Assembly: GCA_035552775.1 (NCBI GenBank) | Contig: DASZKW010000119.1 | Span: 1 to 40,510, forward strand | Reading direction: 5' to 3' | Length of the DNA stretch: 40,510 nucleotides | Origin: DASZKW01 sp035552775 | GTDB lineage: Bacteria; Actinomycetota; Acidimicrobiia; Acidimicrobiales; Palsa-688 | Part shown: one piece after another, positions 1-7,384 of the stretch | Layout of the letters: every line of letters begins with the position of its first letter | Position numbering within the stretch: the stretch's first letter is position 1 | Position numbers and translations under genes: made by a program | The notes under the pieces: model-generated | Seen by the model: only the letters and a program-made list of their open reading frames with translations | Databases searched by the model: none | Told to the model about the DNA's origin: nothing

Positions 1-90
1 GACCCTGCCGGGGGGCGGGCCGCACCACGCGGCACCACCGGCCTCCCGGCCGGGGTGCCGTAGCACCTCGTCAGGTCAGGAAGGACCGCC

Positions 91-519
91 GTGTTGCCTC
101 TGAGAGTCCTCGCCGCGCTTGCCCTCTGCGGCATCGGCGCCATCCACCTCTACCTCGTCCGCGAGCTTCCGTACAGCATGCAGCCGACCATCCACCCACT
201 GTTCATAATGACGGTGGCGGCGGCGTTGGCCTTCGCTGCCGTCTTTGCCGTTCGCCCGCACTGGACGGTGGGGTTACTGGCCGCCGGCTTCGCCTTTTCA
301 ACCATGGGCGGCTATGTCCTGACGCTGGTACTGCCGGCAGGGTTGTTCAACTTCCAGGAGCCCGGTATCTCGTACTCGGGTGCCCTTTCCATTCTCTGTG
401 AGGCGGTGGCAGGCCTGGCGCTGCTGGGGTGGGTGGTGCTCGACCGCCAGCACCGGGGGGCTCTCGTCGCGCCGGCGCCGGTTCCGAGCCGGGCCGCTCC
501 GGGCGGAAGCCACCGATGA
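91..519 (+). CDS. Small four-helix membrane protein, unknown function
   Basis: The 142-residue product has four hydrophobic stretches, at about residues 3-22, 37-54, 60-83 and 97-118, and a Pro/Ala/Arg-rich polar tail, so it is probably an integral membrane protein. The GTG start is preceded by an AGGAAGG ribosome site at good spacing. I recognise no catalytic motif and no named family. It lies 30 bp upstream of a sigma factor gene on the same strand, but nothing in the sequence shows that it is an anti-sigma factor: there is no zinc HxxxCxxC motif. Confidence 0.7.
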   Translation: MLPLRVLAALALCGIGAIHLYLVRELPYSMQPTIHPLFIMTVAAALAFAAVFAVRPHWTVGLLAAGFAFSTMGGYVLTLVLPAGLFNFQEPGISYSGALSILCEAVAGLALLGWVVLDRQHRGALVAPAPVPSRAAPGGSHR

Positions 520-549
520 CTCCTGCCCGCGGGATCCGTCCAACCGTTG

Positions 550-1596
550 ATGGCACACGCCGCGCTCGAGTCCCGTTCGGTAATGTCGAGTGCCGTGGCC
601 GTACACGATCGACATGGTGCGCGCCGCGACGACTCGCTTGCCCGGTTCGACCTGGAGCCGTTCCGCCGGGAGCTGACGGGCTACTGCTACCGGATGCTCG
701 GCTCGGGCTTCGAGGCCGAGGACGCGGTGCAGGAGGTGATGCTGCGGGCGTGGCGCAACGCCGACAGGTTCGAGGGGCGCTCCAGTGTGCGCTCGTGGCT
801 CTACCGCATCGCCACCAACGTGTGCATCGATATGCAGCGCCACGTCCAGCGTCGGGCCCGACCGATGGACATGGGCCCCGCCTCGCCCCCCGAGGAGTCT
901 CGACTGGGACCGGTGCTGGCCGAGGTGGCGTGGGTGACCCCGATCGCCGACTCCCGGGTCTCGCCCGAAAGCGCGGATCCGGCTGAGATCGCCCAGTACC
1001 GGGAGTCGATCCGCCTCGCCTTTGTCACCGCTCTTCAGCACCTTCCCGCCCGCCAGCGCTCGGCGCTGATTCTCTGTGAGGTGCTGCGCTGGCAGGTGGC
1101 CGAGGTGGCGGAGCTCCTCGACACGAGCGTGCCGGCGGTCAACAGCGCCCTGCAGCGGGCACGGGCGACGCTGCGCACCGTGGCCCCCGTCCCACCTGAG
1201 GACCTCGACAGCGCCGACGTCGAGCTACTCGAGCGTTATGTCGACGCCTTCGAGCGCTACGACATCGAGCGGCTGGTGGCGCTGCTGCGCGAGGATGCCG
1301 TGCAGTCGATGCCGCCGTTCGCCATGTGGATCCGGGGGGCGGTTGACATAGGCCGCTGGATGGTCGAGCCCGGGCCGAGCGGCTGCCGAGGCTCGCGCCT
1401 CATGGCCGCTTCGGCCAACGGCTGCCCGGCGTTCGGGCAGTACCGACGGGACCCACTCGGCGGGTACGCCCCGTGGGCGCTGCAGGTGCTCGAGATCTCA
1501 GGGGGGAGGATCACCGGGATGAACTTCTTCCTGGACCTCCTGGATCCCGAGCGGCTCTTCCCTGCGTTCGGCCTACCCCTCCACCTCGACGGGTAG
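550..1596 (+). CDS. ECF sigma factor with C-terminal SnoaL-like domain (SigG/SigX5 type)
   Basis: An alternative sigma factor that would direct RNA polymerase to a specific promoter set. Sigma region 2 covers about residues 35-105 and includes the segment FEAEDAVQEVMLRAWR. Region 4, with HLPARQRSALILCEVL followed by a helix-turn-helix (VAELLDTSVPAVNSALQRAR), covers about 155-215. The last 130 residues form a SnoaL/NTF2-like fold (LERYVDAFERYDIERLVALL), as in the SigG/TIGR02960 group, where this tail is thought to regulate activity in place of a classical anti-sigma factor. The start is uncertain: TTG at 547, ATG at 550 and ATG at 583 are all in frame without a clear ribosome site. The 3' end overlaps the convergent gene by 24 bp. 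Confidence 0.85.
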   Translation: MAHAALESRSVMSSAVAVHDRHGARRDDSLARFDLEPFRRELTGYCYRMLGSGFEAEDAVQEVMLRAWRNADRFEGRSSVRSWLYRIATNVCIDMQRHVQRRARPMDMGPASPPEESRLGPVLAEVAWVTPIADSRVSPESADPAEIAQYRESIRLAFVTALQHLPARQRSALILCEVLRWQVAEVAELLDTSVPAVNSALQRARATLRTVAPVPPEDLDSADVELLERYVDAFERYDIERLVALLREDAVQSMPPFAMWIRGAVDIGRWMVEPGPSGCRGSRLMAASANGCPAFGQYRRDPLGGYAPWALQVLEISGGRITGMNFFLDLLDPERLFPAFGLPLHLDG

Positions 1597-1887
1597 GGCG
1601 GCCAGGTCGAGGAGCGCTCGCAGCGCCGGCGAGACCCGGGCGAGCACGATGCCACCTCCGAGGCGCCGGGCCAGCAGGGCCAGGCAGGCGATGTTGTCCA
1701 CTGCCCCGAGGTCGGGCGCGCCCCGGCCCTCCAGAGCCCAGCTTGCCAGCGGGGCGCCGTCGGCGCCCACGACCGTAACCCGGCACCAAAGCTGGACGGC
1801 AGCCATCACGTCTGGTGGACGGTCGACGGGCGGCGATCTCATCGGCGCCCCCTGCGTTCCCGTGGCGGGCGCCAAGTAGGCGTCCAC
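1573..1887 (-). CDS. STAS-like domain protein
   Basis: A 104-residue protein. A core beginning at about residue 29 (VQLWCRVTVV), followed by GAVDNIACLALLARRLGGG and VSPALRALLDLAAL, resembles the beta-alpha order of anti-sigma antagonist (STAS) domains. The assignment is by pattern only, and no phosphorylatable Ser is obvious. The GTG start at 1887 has an AGGAG five bases upstream and lies 18 bp after the rhodanese stop, so the two genes are probably co-transcribed. An in-frame ATG at 1842 is an alternative start. The 3' end overlaps the convergent sigma factor gene. Confidence 0.6.
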   Translation of the reverse strand: MDAYLAPATGTQGAPMRSPPVDRPPDVMAAVQLWCRVTVVGADGAPLASWALEGRGAPDLGAVDNIACLALLARRLGGGIVLARVSPALRALLDLAALPVEVEG

Positions 1888-1905
1888 GGGGACTCCTGCG
1901 TTCGC

Positions 1906-2826
1906 TCAGTCGTCGTCGTCCGCCCTCAAGCCTTCGACGAAGCGGTCGGCTTCCGCGGCGCTCCGTCCCTCGGCCACCAGGCGGTCTCGGAGGAATGACT
2001 GTAATTCGTCAGGTGGGGGCTCTCGGTCCCCGAACCGTTCCTTGACCGCATTCGTGACCTCGGTGAGTTCCTGCTCGTAGCGTTCCACGTCGAGCTCCGG
2101 CGTCCCGGACTCGTCGTCGTCGTGATGGTGGTCGTGGTGGTCGTGGTGGTCGTGATCGTTGTCGTGTTGGTCGTGGTGGTCGCCGGCTGGCTCGACGGTC
2201 GCCAGCCCGAGCAGGCGCCCGTCAGAAGTGGTCACCAACCGCTGCCCGCCGCCTACTTTGGCCACTGACGCCACTGTCACACTGGGACGGACGGTGCTGG
2301 GGACGGGTTTGAGGACATCGAGAAGCTGAGCATCGTCGGCTTGGCCCTCCAACGCATGGCTGTCGACCTCGCCCACGGCCAACCCGGCGTGGATCAGCAC
2401 CGCCACATCGTCCCCCGCCCGTCCGATGACCCGCCGGGCGTCGGCCACGCTCCCGGTGACATCGCAGGTGGGAACCGCTGATAGGTCACCGCCGAGGAAG
2501 GGGCCGTCGGCGCCCTCGACCGGCAGGCCGTAGGCCATCCAGTCGGCTTTGCCGTCGACGTAGTCGTACACCTCGCTGAAGCCGTACAGCTCGAGCAGGC
2601 ACGCTGCTCGGGGACTGAGGTCTCAAAGCGTGTCCAAGCAGTAGACGACGATGGGGCGGTCGCGGTCAAGCTCGGCGGACCGCTCCCTCGTCAACTCCCA
2701 GGCCGGGATGTGCACCGCCCCCGGCAGGTGGGCCAGCCCGTACTGCCGGCGTTCGAGGACCTCGACCAACTGCGCCCCCGCGTCCATCAACTGGCGAACC
2801 CGGTCCCTGGTCACGCTCTCGAACAT
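1906..2826 (-). CDS. Rhodanese-CBS protein, candidate selenoprotein (TGA = Sec68)
   Basis: Read through one in-frame TGA at 2625-2623, this frame gives a 306-residue protein. Residues 1-105 are a rhodanese domain (LVEVLERRQYGLAHLPGAVHIP, then VVYCLDTL, the TGA, then DLSPRAA and VYDYVDGKADW). The TGA falls at the first position of the C-x4-R active-site loop, where homologues known to me carry the sulfur-accepting Cys. Residues 117-210 look like a CBS domain (PSTVRPSVTV, VTTSDGRLLG). Residues 216-238 are a His/Asp tract that may bind metal, followed by a short helical C-terminus. The ATG has GAGGAGG five bases upstream. Codon use and similarity continue unchanged after the TGA, which argues against old decay. 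The alternative is a fresh nonsense mutation or a base-call error. Confidence 0.75.
2592..2610 (-). promoter_or_regulatory. Bacterial SECIS-like hairpin after the rhodanese TGA
   Basis: On the minus strand, 12 nt after the TGA, CGAGCAG (2610-2604) pairs perfectly with CTGCTCG (2598-2592) around the loop CGTGC. The apical loop starts 19 nt after the TGA and has G as its second base. Bacterial SECIS elements described for SelB-dependent decoding have a short stem-loop just after UGA with a G in the first two loop positions. The hairpin is coding (RAACLLE), as expected for a bacterial SECIS. Confidence 0.65.
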
Positions 2827-2854
2827 TTCGGCCTCCTCGACGGTCTATTTGCGC

Positions 2855-3191
2855 TCAGCATCCTGTCGCCGCCGCGAGGGCGCGGCAGGCCCCCACCATC
2901 TTGGCATCGCACAGCCTGGTCACTCCCCGAGGAACGAAGGTCCAGGTTAACCGTCCGAGTCGGCGACAGCATTGTCGACGTAGCAACGCTCGCCTTTGTA
3001 AGTGCCGGCACGACGACTGCCCCGATCCGGGCTGCGACGGGGTGTCGAGTGAGAACGAGCACGGGACGGTCGCCGCCAGGGGTGGCGGCAAACCACACGT
3101 CGCTCAGCAACTCGGAGCGATCGACCCCGAGACGCTCGGCCCAAGCCTGAACCTGCCCGACGACGGCGTCATCGACTCGGAAGCTCGACAT
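2855..3191 (-). pseudogene. Remnant of a CopG-like antitoxin / MazF-PemK-like toxin pair
   Basis: The frame opens with an antitoxin-like start (SSFRVDDAVVGQVQAWAERL). It runs without a stop directly into the front of a MazF/PemK toxin (VWFAATPGGDRPVLVLTR, then GAVVVPALT), so the back of the antitoxin and the toxin start appear deleted. At 2999 the toxin is broken by a palindromic element. Past the element, in another frame, the sequence LCDAKMVGACRALAAATGC, ending at 2855, looks like a toxin C-terminus. The middle of the toxin is missing. The locus therefore cannot make a normal toxin, though a short antitoxin-like peptide could still be translated. Confidence 0.6.
2922..3000 (-). mobile_element. 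Truncated copy (A) of a ~100-bp TA-flanked palindromic element
   Basis: Read on the minus strand, positions 2998-2922 match the first 77 bases of the two full copies at 16699 and 28550, with only a few substitutions. The outer end carries the inverted repeat CAAAGGCGAGCGTTGCTACG and is bordered by TA at 2999-3000. The inner end stops at GGGGAGT, so the second inverted repeat is lost. The element sits in the toxin remnant and was probably truncated by a deletion that also removed the toxin's middle. Confidence 0.8.
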
Positions 3192-3239
3192 TAGTCATAC
3201 ATCAAGGCTAACACGTATGACAGCAGTTCTAGACCTCGA

Positions 3240-4856
3240 TCATCGAAACGGGGAGGTCTTGGATGATCGACGCGTGGCGACGGGTCGGAGGGCGGAGAGG
3301 GAGCGCTCGGTAACGCATCCCGCCCACACGCCGACACCGTATGCGAGGTCGTCTGCCAGGTGCGCGGCGAGCCAGCGTGTGAGATCCATCCTGGGCCGGC
3401 TCCTGGCCCAGTCGGCAACGGCGGGTAGCATAATGGCTGCGGCGACCACCTTGCGGGCCCGGCGAGATGCCACGGCGCCGGCGAAGGCGACGGGCCACCA
3501 CGCCCGGACCAGCGCCGCCGCCGCCGCTTCACCTGAGCGCAGATGGCCGGTGACGGCCAGGTGCGCGAGCGCTGCTTTGGGGACCGGCAAAGGGCCCGAC
3601 ATGCGCCCGGGCTCGGCCGGCGCCGGCGCAGGTGCGGTGCTCTTGGCCAGCGCCGCCGCCGATCCGGCTGTCACGACTGCGCCGGCGTTGGGGTGGCCGG
3701 TGACCACCAGAGCCCACACGCCGGCGCTCCAGAGGGAGACGGAAAGAGGGGCGACGGCGCCACCGTGTCGCCGGGCCAGGGGAGCCGCCGAGCGCCCGTA
3801 TCCGATCCGCTGGCGTAGCCACCCGCCGAGCGAGGGACGCACCGGGTGGGTCACCGTCGCCGCCGGCTGGTAGCGGACCCTCCAGCCGGCGGCGTTCATG
3901 CGCCACACCAGATCCACGTCCTCGCCCGTTCGCAACGCCTCGTCGAAGCCACCTACGTCTTCGAGTGCTCTACGTCGCACAACCAGAGCCGCGGTGGGGG
4001 CGTAGGGCACCCAGCTCCGGGGCCTCACCGGTCCCTCCCGGCCTCCCAGGTCGAGGCAGGACCGCGCCGCCTCGTACGCCACCAGCCACGGCGGGGCCCC
4101 GGGCACCGGCCGGGAGACGACCCGCGGTGCAACCGCGCCGACGGTCGGGTCGGAAAACAACGGGAGTAGGTGATCGAGCCACCCCGACCGCGGTTCGCAC
4201 TCGGCGTCGACGAACGCCACCAGCGGTGTGGTCGCCGACCGCCAGCCCGTGTTGCGTGCCGCACCAGGGCCCGCGGAGAATGCGTGGCGAACGAGGGTGG
4301 GCACCGCATCGGCAGGTGCGGGGGCGACCACACCTGTTGTCGAGCCGTCGTCGACGACGACGACGGCAGCGGTGGGGCCGAGGGCGGCAAGGGTCGCGCC
4401 GAGGCCAGCGGCCTGGTCGCGTACTGGGACGACGGCGGTGACATCGTCACCGCCGGTCATATGAGGTGGCGGGAGGCCCTCCCGGTGCGTGCCGTCGTCG
4501 TTCGCCGTTTCGGTCGGAAGCCCCCCGCCGACGAGCACCGGCCGGGGGTGTGCCATCCCGCCGTCGATCAGGCGACGGGCCAGGCGGGAGGCGGCTGCCA
4601 CCGGAGGCACAGCCTCGCCGCTCAGGAGGCGATCGAGCAGGCGGTCACCGGCGGGAGCGAGGCGTACCACGCGCAGCGGTGAGCCTCCGACGACTATCCC
4701 GCCCGGGTGGCGCCGGGCGGACCGGTCCAGGGCCAGACCGGTGCCGGCAGGCAGGGGTCCCTGCCTGCCGCCTTCAGGGCCCTCGGAGCGTGGTCGGTGA
4801 TTGTGCGCCGGCCTGGAATCTGTCGGTCGGAGCCGCGATGGCGGCGCGGGAATCAT
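3240..4856 (-). CDS. mftF: Mycofactocin system glycosyltransferase MftF
   Basis: In mycobacteria MftF adds beta-1,4-glucose units to premycofactocin, giving the oligoglycosylated redox cofactor. The 538-residue protein has an N-terminal region with a PqqD-like look (about 41-100, LRVVRLAPAGDRLLDRLLSG). A GT2 catalytic domain starts near residue 137: the nucleotide-sugar motif DDGST is at 169-173, a DAE metal-binding triad at 217-219 and the GED base motif at 311-313. The C-terminal half is Ala-rich and hydrophobic, as in MftF proteins. It is the last gene of the mft operon and overlaps the SDR stop codon by ATGA. The Arg/Pro-rich first 40 residues may be untranslated if a later start is used. 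Confidence 0.88.
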   Translation of the reverse strand: MIPAPPSRLRPTDSRPAHNHRPRSEGPEGGRQGPLPAGTGLALDRSARRHPGGIVVGGSPLRVVRLAPAGDRLLDRLLSGEAVPPVAAASRLARRLIDGGMAHPRPVLVGGGLPTETANDDGTHREGLPPPHMTGGDDVTAVVPVRDQAAGLGATLAALGPTAAVVVVDDGSTTGVVAPAPADAVPTLVRHAFSAGPGAARNTGWRSATTPLVAFVDAECEPRSGWLDHLLPLFSDPTVGAVAPRVVSRPVPGAPPWLVAYEAARSCLDLGGREGPVRPRSWVPYAPTAALVVRRRALEDVGGFDEALRTGEDVDLVWRMNAAGWRVRYQPAATVTHPVRPSLGGWLRQRIGYGRSAAPLARRHGGAVAPLSVSLWSAGVWALVVTGHPNAGAVVTAGSAAALAKSTAPAPAPAEPGRMSGPLPVPKAALAHLAVTGHLRSGEAAAAALVRAWWPVAFAGAVASRRARKVVAAAIMLPAVADWARSRPRMDLTRWLAAHLADDLAYGVGVWAGCVTERSLSALRPVATRRSSKTSPFR

Positions 4857-5683
4857 CCCGCGGTCATCCCGCCGTCAACGGGGATCACCGCGCCGGTGAT
4901 ACCGCTGCTATCGGGACCGCACAGCCACGCCAGCAGCCCAGCCGGTTCGTCCGCTACGAGCAAGCGGCGCAGAAAGTGGTGGGTCGCGAACTCCTCGGTG
5001 TCTTTCAAGCCGTACACAGGCGCACTGGCATCGAGCATCGCCGTCGCGGTCGAGCCGGGGGCGACGGCGTTGGCAGTGATGCCGTGCTGACCTAGCTCTG
5101 CAGCCAGGCTGCGCACCAGCCCGGCTACGCCGCTCTTGGCCGCGCAGTAAGCCGCCAGCAAAGGCAGGCCCACGGCCCCGCCGGCCGACGCCACCGCCAA
5201 GAACCGGCCACGGCGGGGCTCAGGCCGGGCCAGGAGGGCGGGCACGGCGGCCTTGGCCAGGCGCCAGGGACCTTCGAGGTTGACCGCCATGACGGTGGTC
5301 CACATCTCGTCGGGGATGGCCCAGCCCACGACCCCGCCGGCGATGCAGCCGGCGACGGCGACGGCGGCGTCGAGGCCGCCGAAACGATCGAGCGCCGCGG
5401 CCACGGCGGAGTCGAGGGCCGATTGGTCTCTCACGTCGGCGACCACTCCGACGGCGCTGCCGTCACCGCCGCAGGCACGGACCGTTTCGTCGAGGTCCGC
5501 GGTGGTGGACAACGGGTAGGACAGGGCGCTGTCGTCGGCGCAACGGTCCACCAGGACCAGCTTCCAACCATCGCGGGCCAGGCGCCGTGCCGTCGCCGCG
5601 CCGATGCCACGGGCTGCGCCTGTGACGATGGCGACCGGCGCCACTCGGTCGTCGTTGAGATCGGCGTTGATTGCGGCGGCCAC
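4853..5683 (-). CDS. Mycofactocin-coupled SDR family oxidoreductase
   Basis: A short-chain dehydrogenase of 276 residues. It has the Rossmann motif TGAARGIG at 21-28, the catalytic Ser at about 166, and YxxxK with Tyr179 and Lys183. Relative to ordinary SDRs it has an insert after strand 2 (about residues 47-75, CADDSALSYPL and on). That insert is a hallmark of the subfamily that holds its nicotinamide tightly and passes electrons to mycofactocin. The gene lies between mftC and mftF, where mftD and mftE sit in the mycobacterial operon. The substrate, probably an alcohol, cannot be read from the sequence. Confidence 0.85.
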   Translation of the reverse strand: MAAAINADLNDDRVAPVAIVTGAARGIGAATARRLARDGWKLVLVDRCADDSALSYPLSTTADLDETVRACGGDGSAVGVVADVRDQSALDSAVAAALDRFGGLDAAVAVAGCIAGGVVGWAIPDEMWTTVMAVNLEGPWRLAKAAVPALLARPEPRRGRFLAVASAGGAVGLPLLAAYCAAKSGVAGLVRSLAAELGQHGITANAVAPGSTATAMLDASAPVYGLKDTEEFATHHFLRRLLVADEPAGLLAWLCGPDSSGITGAVIPVDGGMTAG

Positions 5684-5752
5684 GGGACCAAGGTAGGCAC
5701 CTCAGCGGGTGGTCGCGTTCTGTCTCTCGACTGCCGTGTCGCTACTTTCCGG

Positions 5753-6886
5753 TCAGGCGCGGCGGAGCAGTCTTACCGGGCTGCTGTGGCCCGGTCCGGG
5801 GCTCGGCGCCGAGCCCGTGGCCACCAGGGCCATCTCGGCGACCCCGTGGCCGAGCACGCACTCGGGGTCGGGCCCGTCGAGGCGGAGCCCGGTGAAGAAT
5901 TTGGCTGCCATGCAACCCCCCTGGCACGCGTCGTACGAGCCGCACGAGGCGCACGCACCCGCCGAGGTCGGCCGGCGGAGCTCGGTGAACAGCTCTGATC
6001 GGCGCCATACCTCCCTGAAACCGCCGGCGTCGCGCACACTGCCAGCGAGGAACTCGGGGTGCAGCACGAAGGGGCAGGCGTACACGTCGCCGACGGGGTC
6101 GATTAGGCACACCACCCGCCCCGCCCCGCACAGGTTGAGGCCGGGGAGCGCCTCCCCGAGCGCTGACAGGTGGAAGAACGAGTCTCCGGTAAGAACCCCG
6201 GGCCGCCCGATCAACCACCGGTACAGCTCCACCTGCTGCTCGGGCGTCGGGTGCAGTTGCGACCACACGTCAGCACCCCGGCCGGAGGGGCGCAGACGGG
6301 TCAGGCGCAGCTGGGCACCGTATGACGCGGCCAGCGCTTCGAGGTCGTCGAGCTGCGCCGCGTTGTCCTTGGTGACGACCACGCTGATCTTGAACGGGCC
6401 GAAGCCGGCGCTGGCCAGTTGGTCCATCGCCCGACGGGCGGCGGCGTAGGAGCCCGGGCCGCGGATGGCATCGTTGGTCGCCGGGTCAGCGCCGTCTATT
6501 GAGATTTGCACGTCGACGTAGTCGGTGGAAGCCAGGCGAGCGGCGCGCGCCGGCGTCATGGTGGTGCCGTTCGTGGAGAACTTGACGCCCACGCCGCGGC
6601 TGACCGCGTAATCGACGAGCTCGACGAAGTCTGAGCGGATGGTCGGCTCGCCGCCGCCGATGTTGACGTAGAACACCTGGAGGTCTGCCAGGTCGTCGAT
6701 GACGGCCATGGCCTGCGCCGTGGACAGCTCGGCGGGGTCACGCCGTCCCGACGATGACAGGCAATGGACGCAGGCCAGGTTGCACCCGTAGGTGAGCTCC
6801 CACGTCAGGCAGATGGGTGCGTTGAGCCCCGCCTTGAGCTCGGTCGTGAGCGACGTCTCAGCCGGCAAGGACGTCTCACCCGGCAC
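5753..6886 (-). CDS. mftC: Mycofactocin radical SAM maturase MftC
   Basis: MftC decarboxylates the C-terminal Tyr of the precursor peptide and then forms a Val-Tyr carbon-carbon cross-link. The radical SAM cluster motif is CNLACVHC, followed by the SAM-binding GGGEPT and a SPASM domain with auxiliary-cluster cysteines (CGAGRVVC, YACPF, CASCGSYDACQGGC, PEC). I place the start at GTG 6886 because GAGG lies seven bases upstream and the overlap with mftB is then only 11 bp; an in-frame start at 6916 is possible. A 69-bp gap separates it from the downstream SDR gene. Confidence 0.92.
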   Translation of the reverse strand: MPGETSLPAETSLTTELKAGLNAPICLTWELTYGCNLACVHCLSSSGRRDPAELSTAQAMAVIDDLADLQVFYVNIGGGEPTIRSDFVELVDYAVSRGVGVKFSTNGTTMTPARAARLASTDYVDVQISIDGADPATNDAIRGPGSYAAARRAMDQLASAGFGPFKISVVVTKDNAAQLDDLEALAASYGAQLRLTRLRPSGRGADVWSQLHPTPEQQVELYRWLIGRPGVLTGDSFFHLSALGEALPGLNLCGAGRVVCLIDPVGDVYACPFVLHPEFLAGSVRDAGGFREVWRRSELFTELRRPTSAGACASCGSYDACQGGCMAAKFFTGLRLDGPDPECVLGHGVAEMALVATGSAPSPGPGHSSPVRLLRRA

Positions 6887-7148
6887 GGATGAACCTCGAT
6901 TGCGCGAGAGAGGCAAGTGCCTTGCGGTAGCTGGGGCGCCGCCCCTCGGGCACCGAAGCGGCGAGGGCCTCCTCGACGCTGGCGTGGTCGCCGAGGTTGC
7001 GCACCAGGTCGGCCAGCAATGTCGAGCGCAGGAACGTCAGGCGCCGGCTGCGGTAGTGGTAGGCAAGCGCACCGAACGGTTCAGGGCGTAGGGCCACGTC
7101 GGGGTCGAGCGTGTAGCGGGTGTGGGGGTTCCACACCGGATCGGTCAC
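6876..7148 (-). CDS. mftB: Mycofactocin peptide chaperone MftB
   Basis: MftB is the RiPP recognition element that binds the MftA leader and presents it to MftC. The 90-residue product begins TDPVWNPHTRYTLDPDVALR, continues with FGALAYHY and SRRLTFLRSTLLADLV, and ends KALASLAQSRFIRAG, matching the PqqD-like winged-helix plan of MftB. The GTG at 7148 is preceded by GGGAG and begins 20 bp after the mftA stop. A longer frame from 7184 would overlap mftA and is unlikely. Confidence 0.88.
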   Translation of the reverse strand: MTDPVWNPHTRYTLDPDVALRPEPFGALAYHYRSRRLTFLRSTLLADLVRNLGDHASVEEALAASVPEGRRPSYRKALASLAQSRFIRAG

Positions 7149-7168
7149 GGAGGTCTCCCGTCGACGGC

Positions 7169-7315
7169 CTAGTAGACGCCGCACATGCCGTCGATGGAGA
7201 TCTCCGAGACCAAGAGATCATCGTCGACGAGCTCGTCGTCAGGCTCGTCGTCAACCAGGGGAACGAGTTCGCCCGCCAGCGGCGAATCCTGCGAAGTGGG
7301 GGCCGGGCTGCTCAT
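7169..7315 (-). CDS. mftA: Mycofactocin precursor peptide MftA
   Basis: A 48-residue peptide found by translating the minus strand upstream of mftB. It begins MSSPAPTSQDSPLAGELVPL, has an acidic middle rich in Asp and Glu, and ends with the diagnostic EISIDGMCGVY. In mycobacteria the last two residues (Val-Tyr) become the core of the cofactor after MftC action and proteolysis. No ribosome site is visible ahead of the ATG, but TATCAT lies at the -10 position, so the transcript may be leaderless. Confidence 0.95.
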   Translation of the reverse strand: MSSPAPTSQDSPLAGELVPLVDDEPDDELVDDDLLVSEISIDGMCGVY

Positions 7316-7321
7316 GGGGCG

Positions 7322-7327
7322 ATGATA
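7322..7327 (-). promoter_or_regulatory. Likely -10 box of a leaderless mftA promoter
   Basis: On the minus strand TATCAT ends six bases before the mftA ATG, at -12 to -7 if transcription starts at the A of the start codon. TANNNT at this spacing is typical of leaderless actinobacterial genes. I see no convincing -35 box. The 69-bp gap also has to hold the promoter of the divergent lipoamide dehydrogenase gene. Confidence 0.5.
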
Positions 7328-7384
7328 GGGCCGGCCTTTCCGCCACCACCACCGTCCTTAGTAGTCTGGCGCGGTCAACAGGAG

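Noticed and set aside
2110..2182. Triplet-rich GTGGTC stretch as a CRISPR or satellite array
   Set aside because: It is in frame within the rhodanese gene and encodes the His/Asp tract; no spacers.
2623..2826. Rhodanese as a plain truncated 67-residue protein
   Set aside because: The same frame continues after the TGA with the rest of the rhodanese fold, and a SECIS-like hairpin follows; a single recoded gene fits better, though mutation is not excluded.
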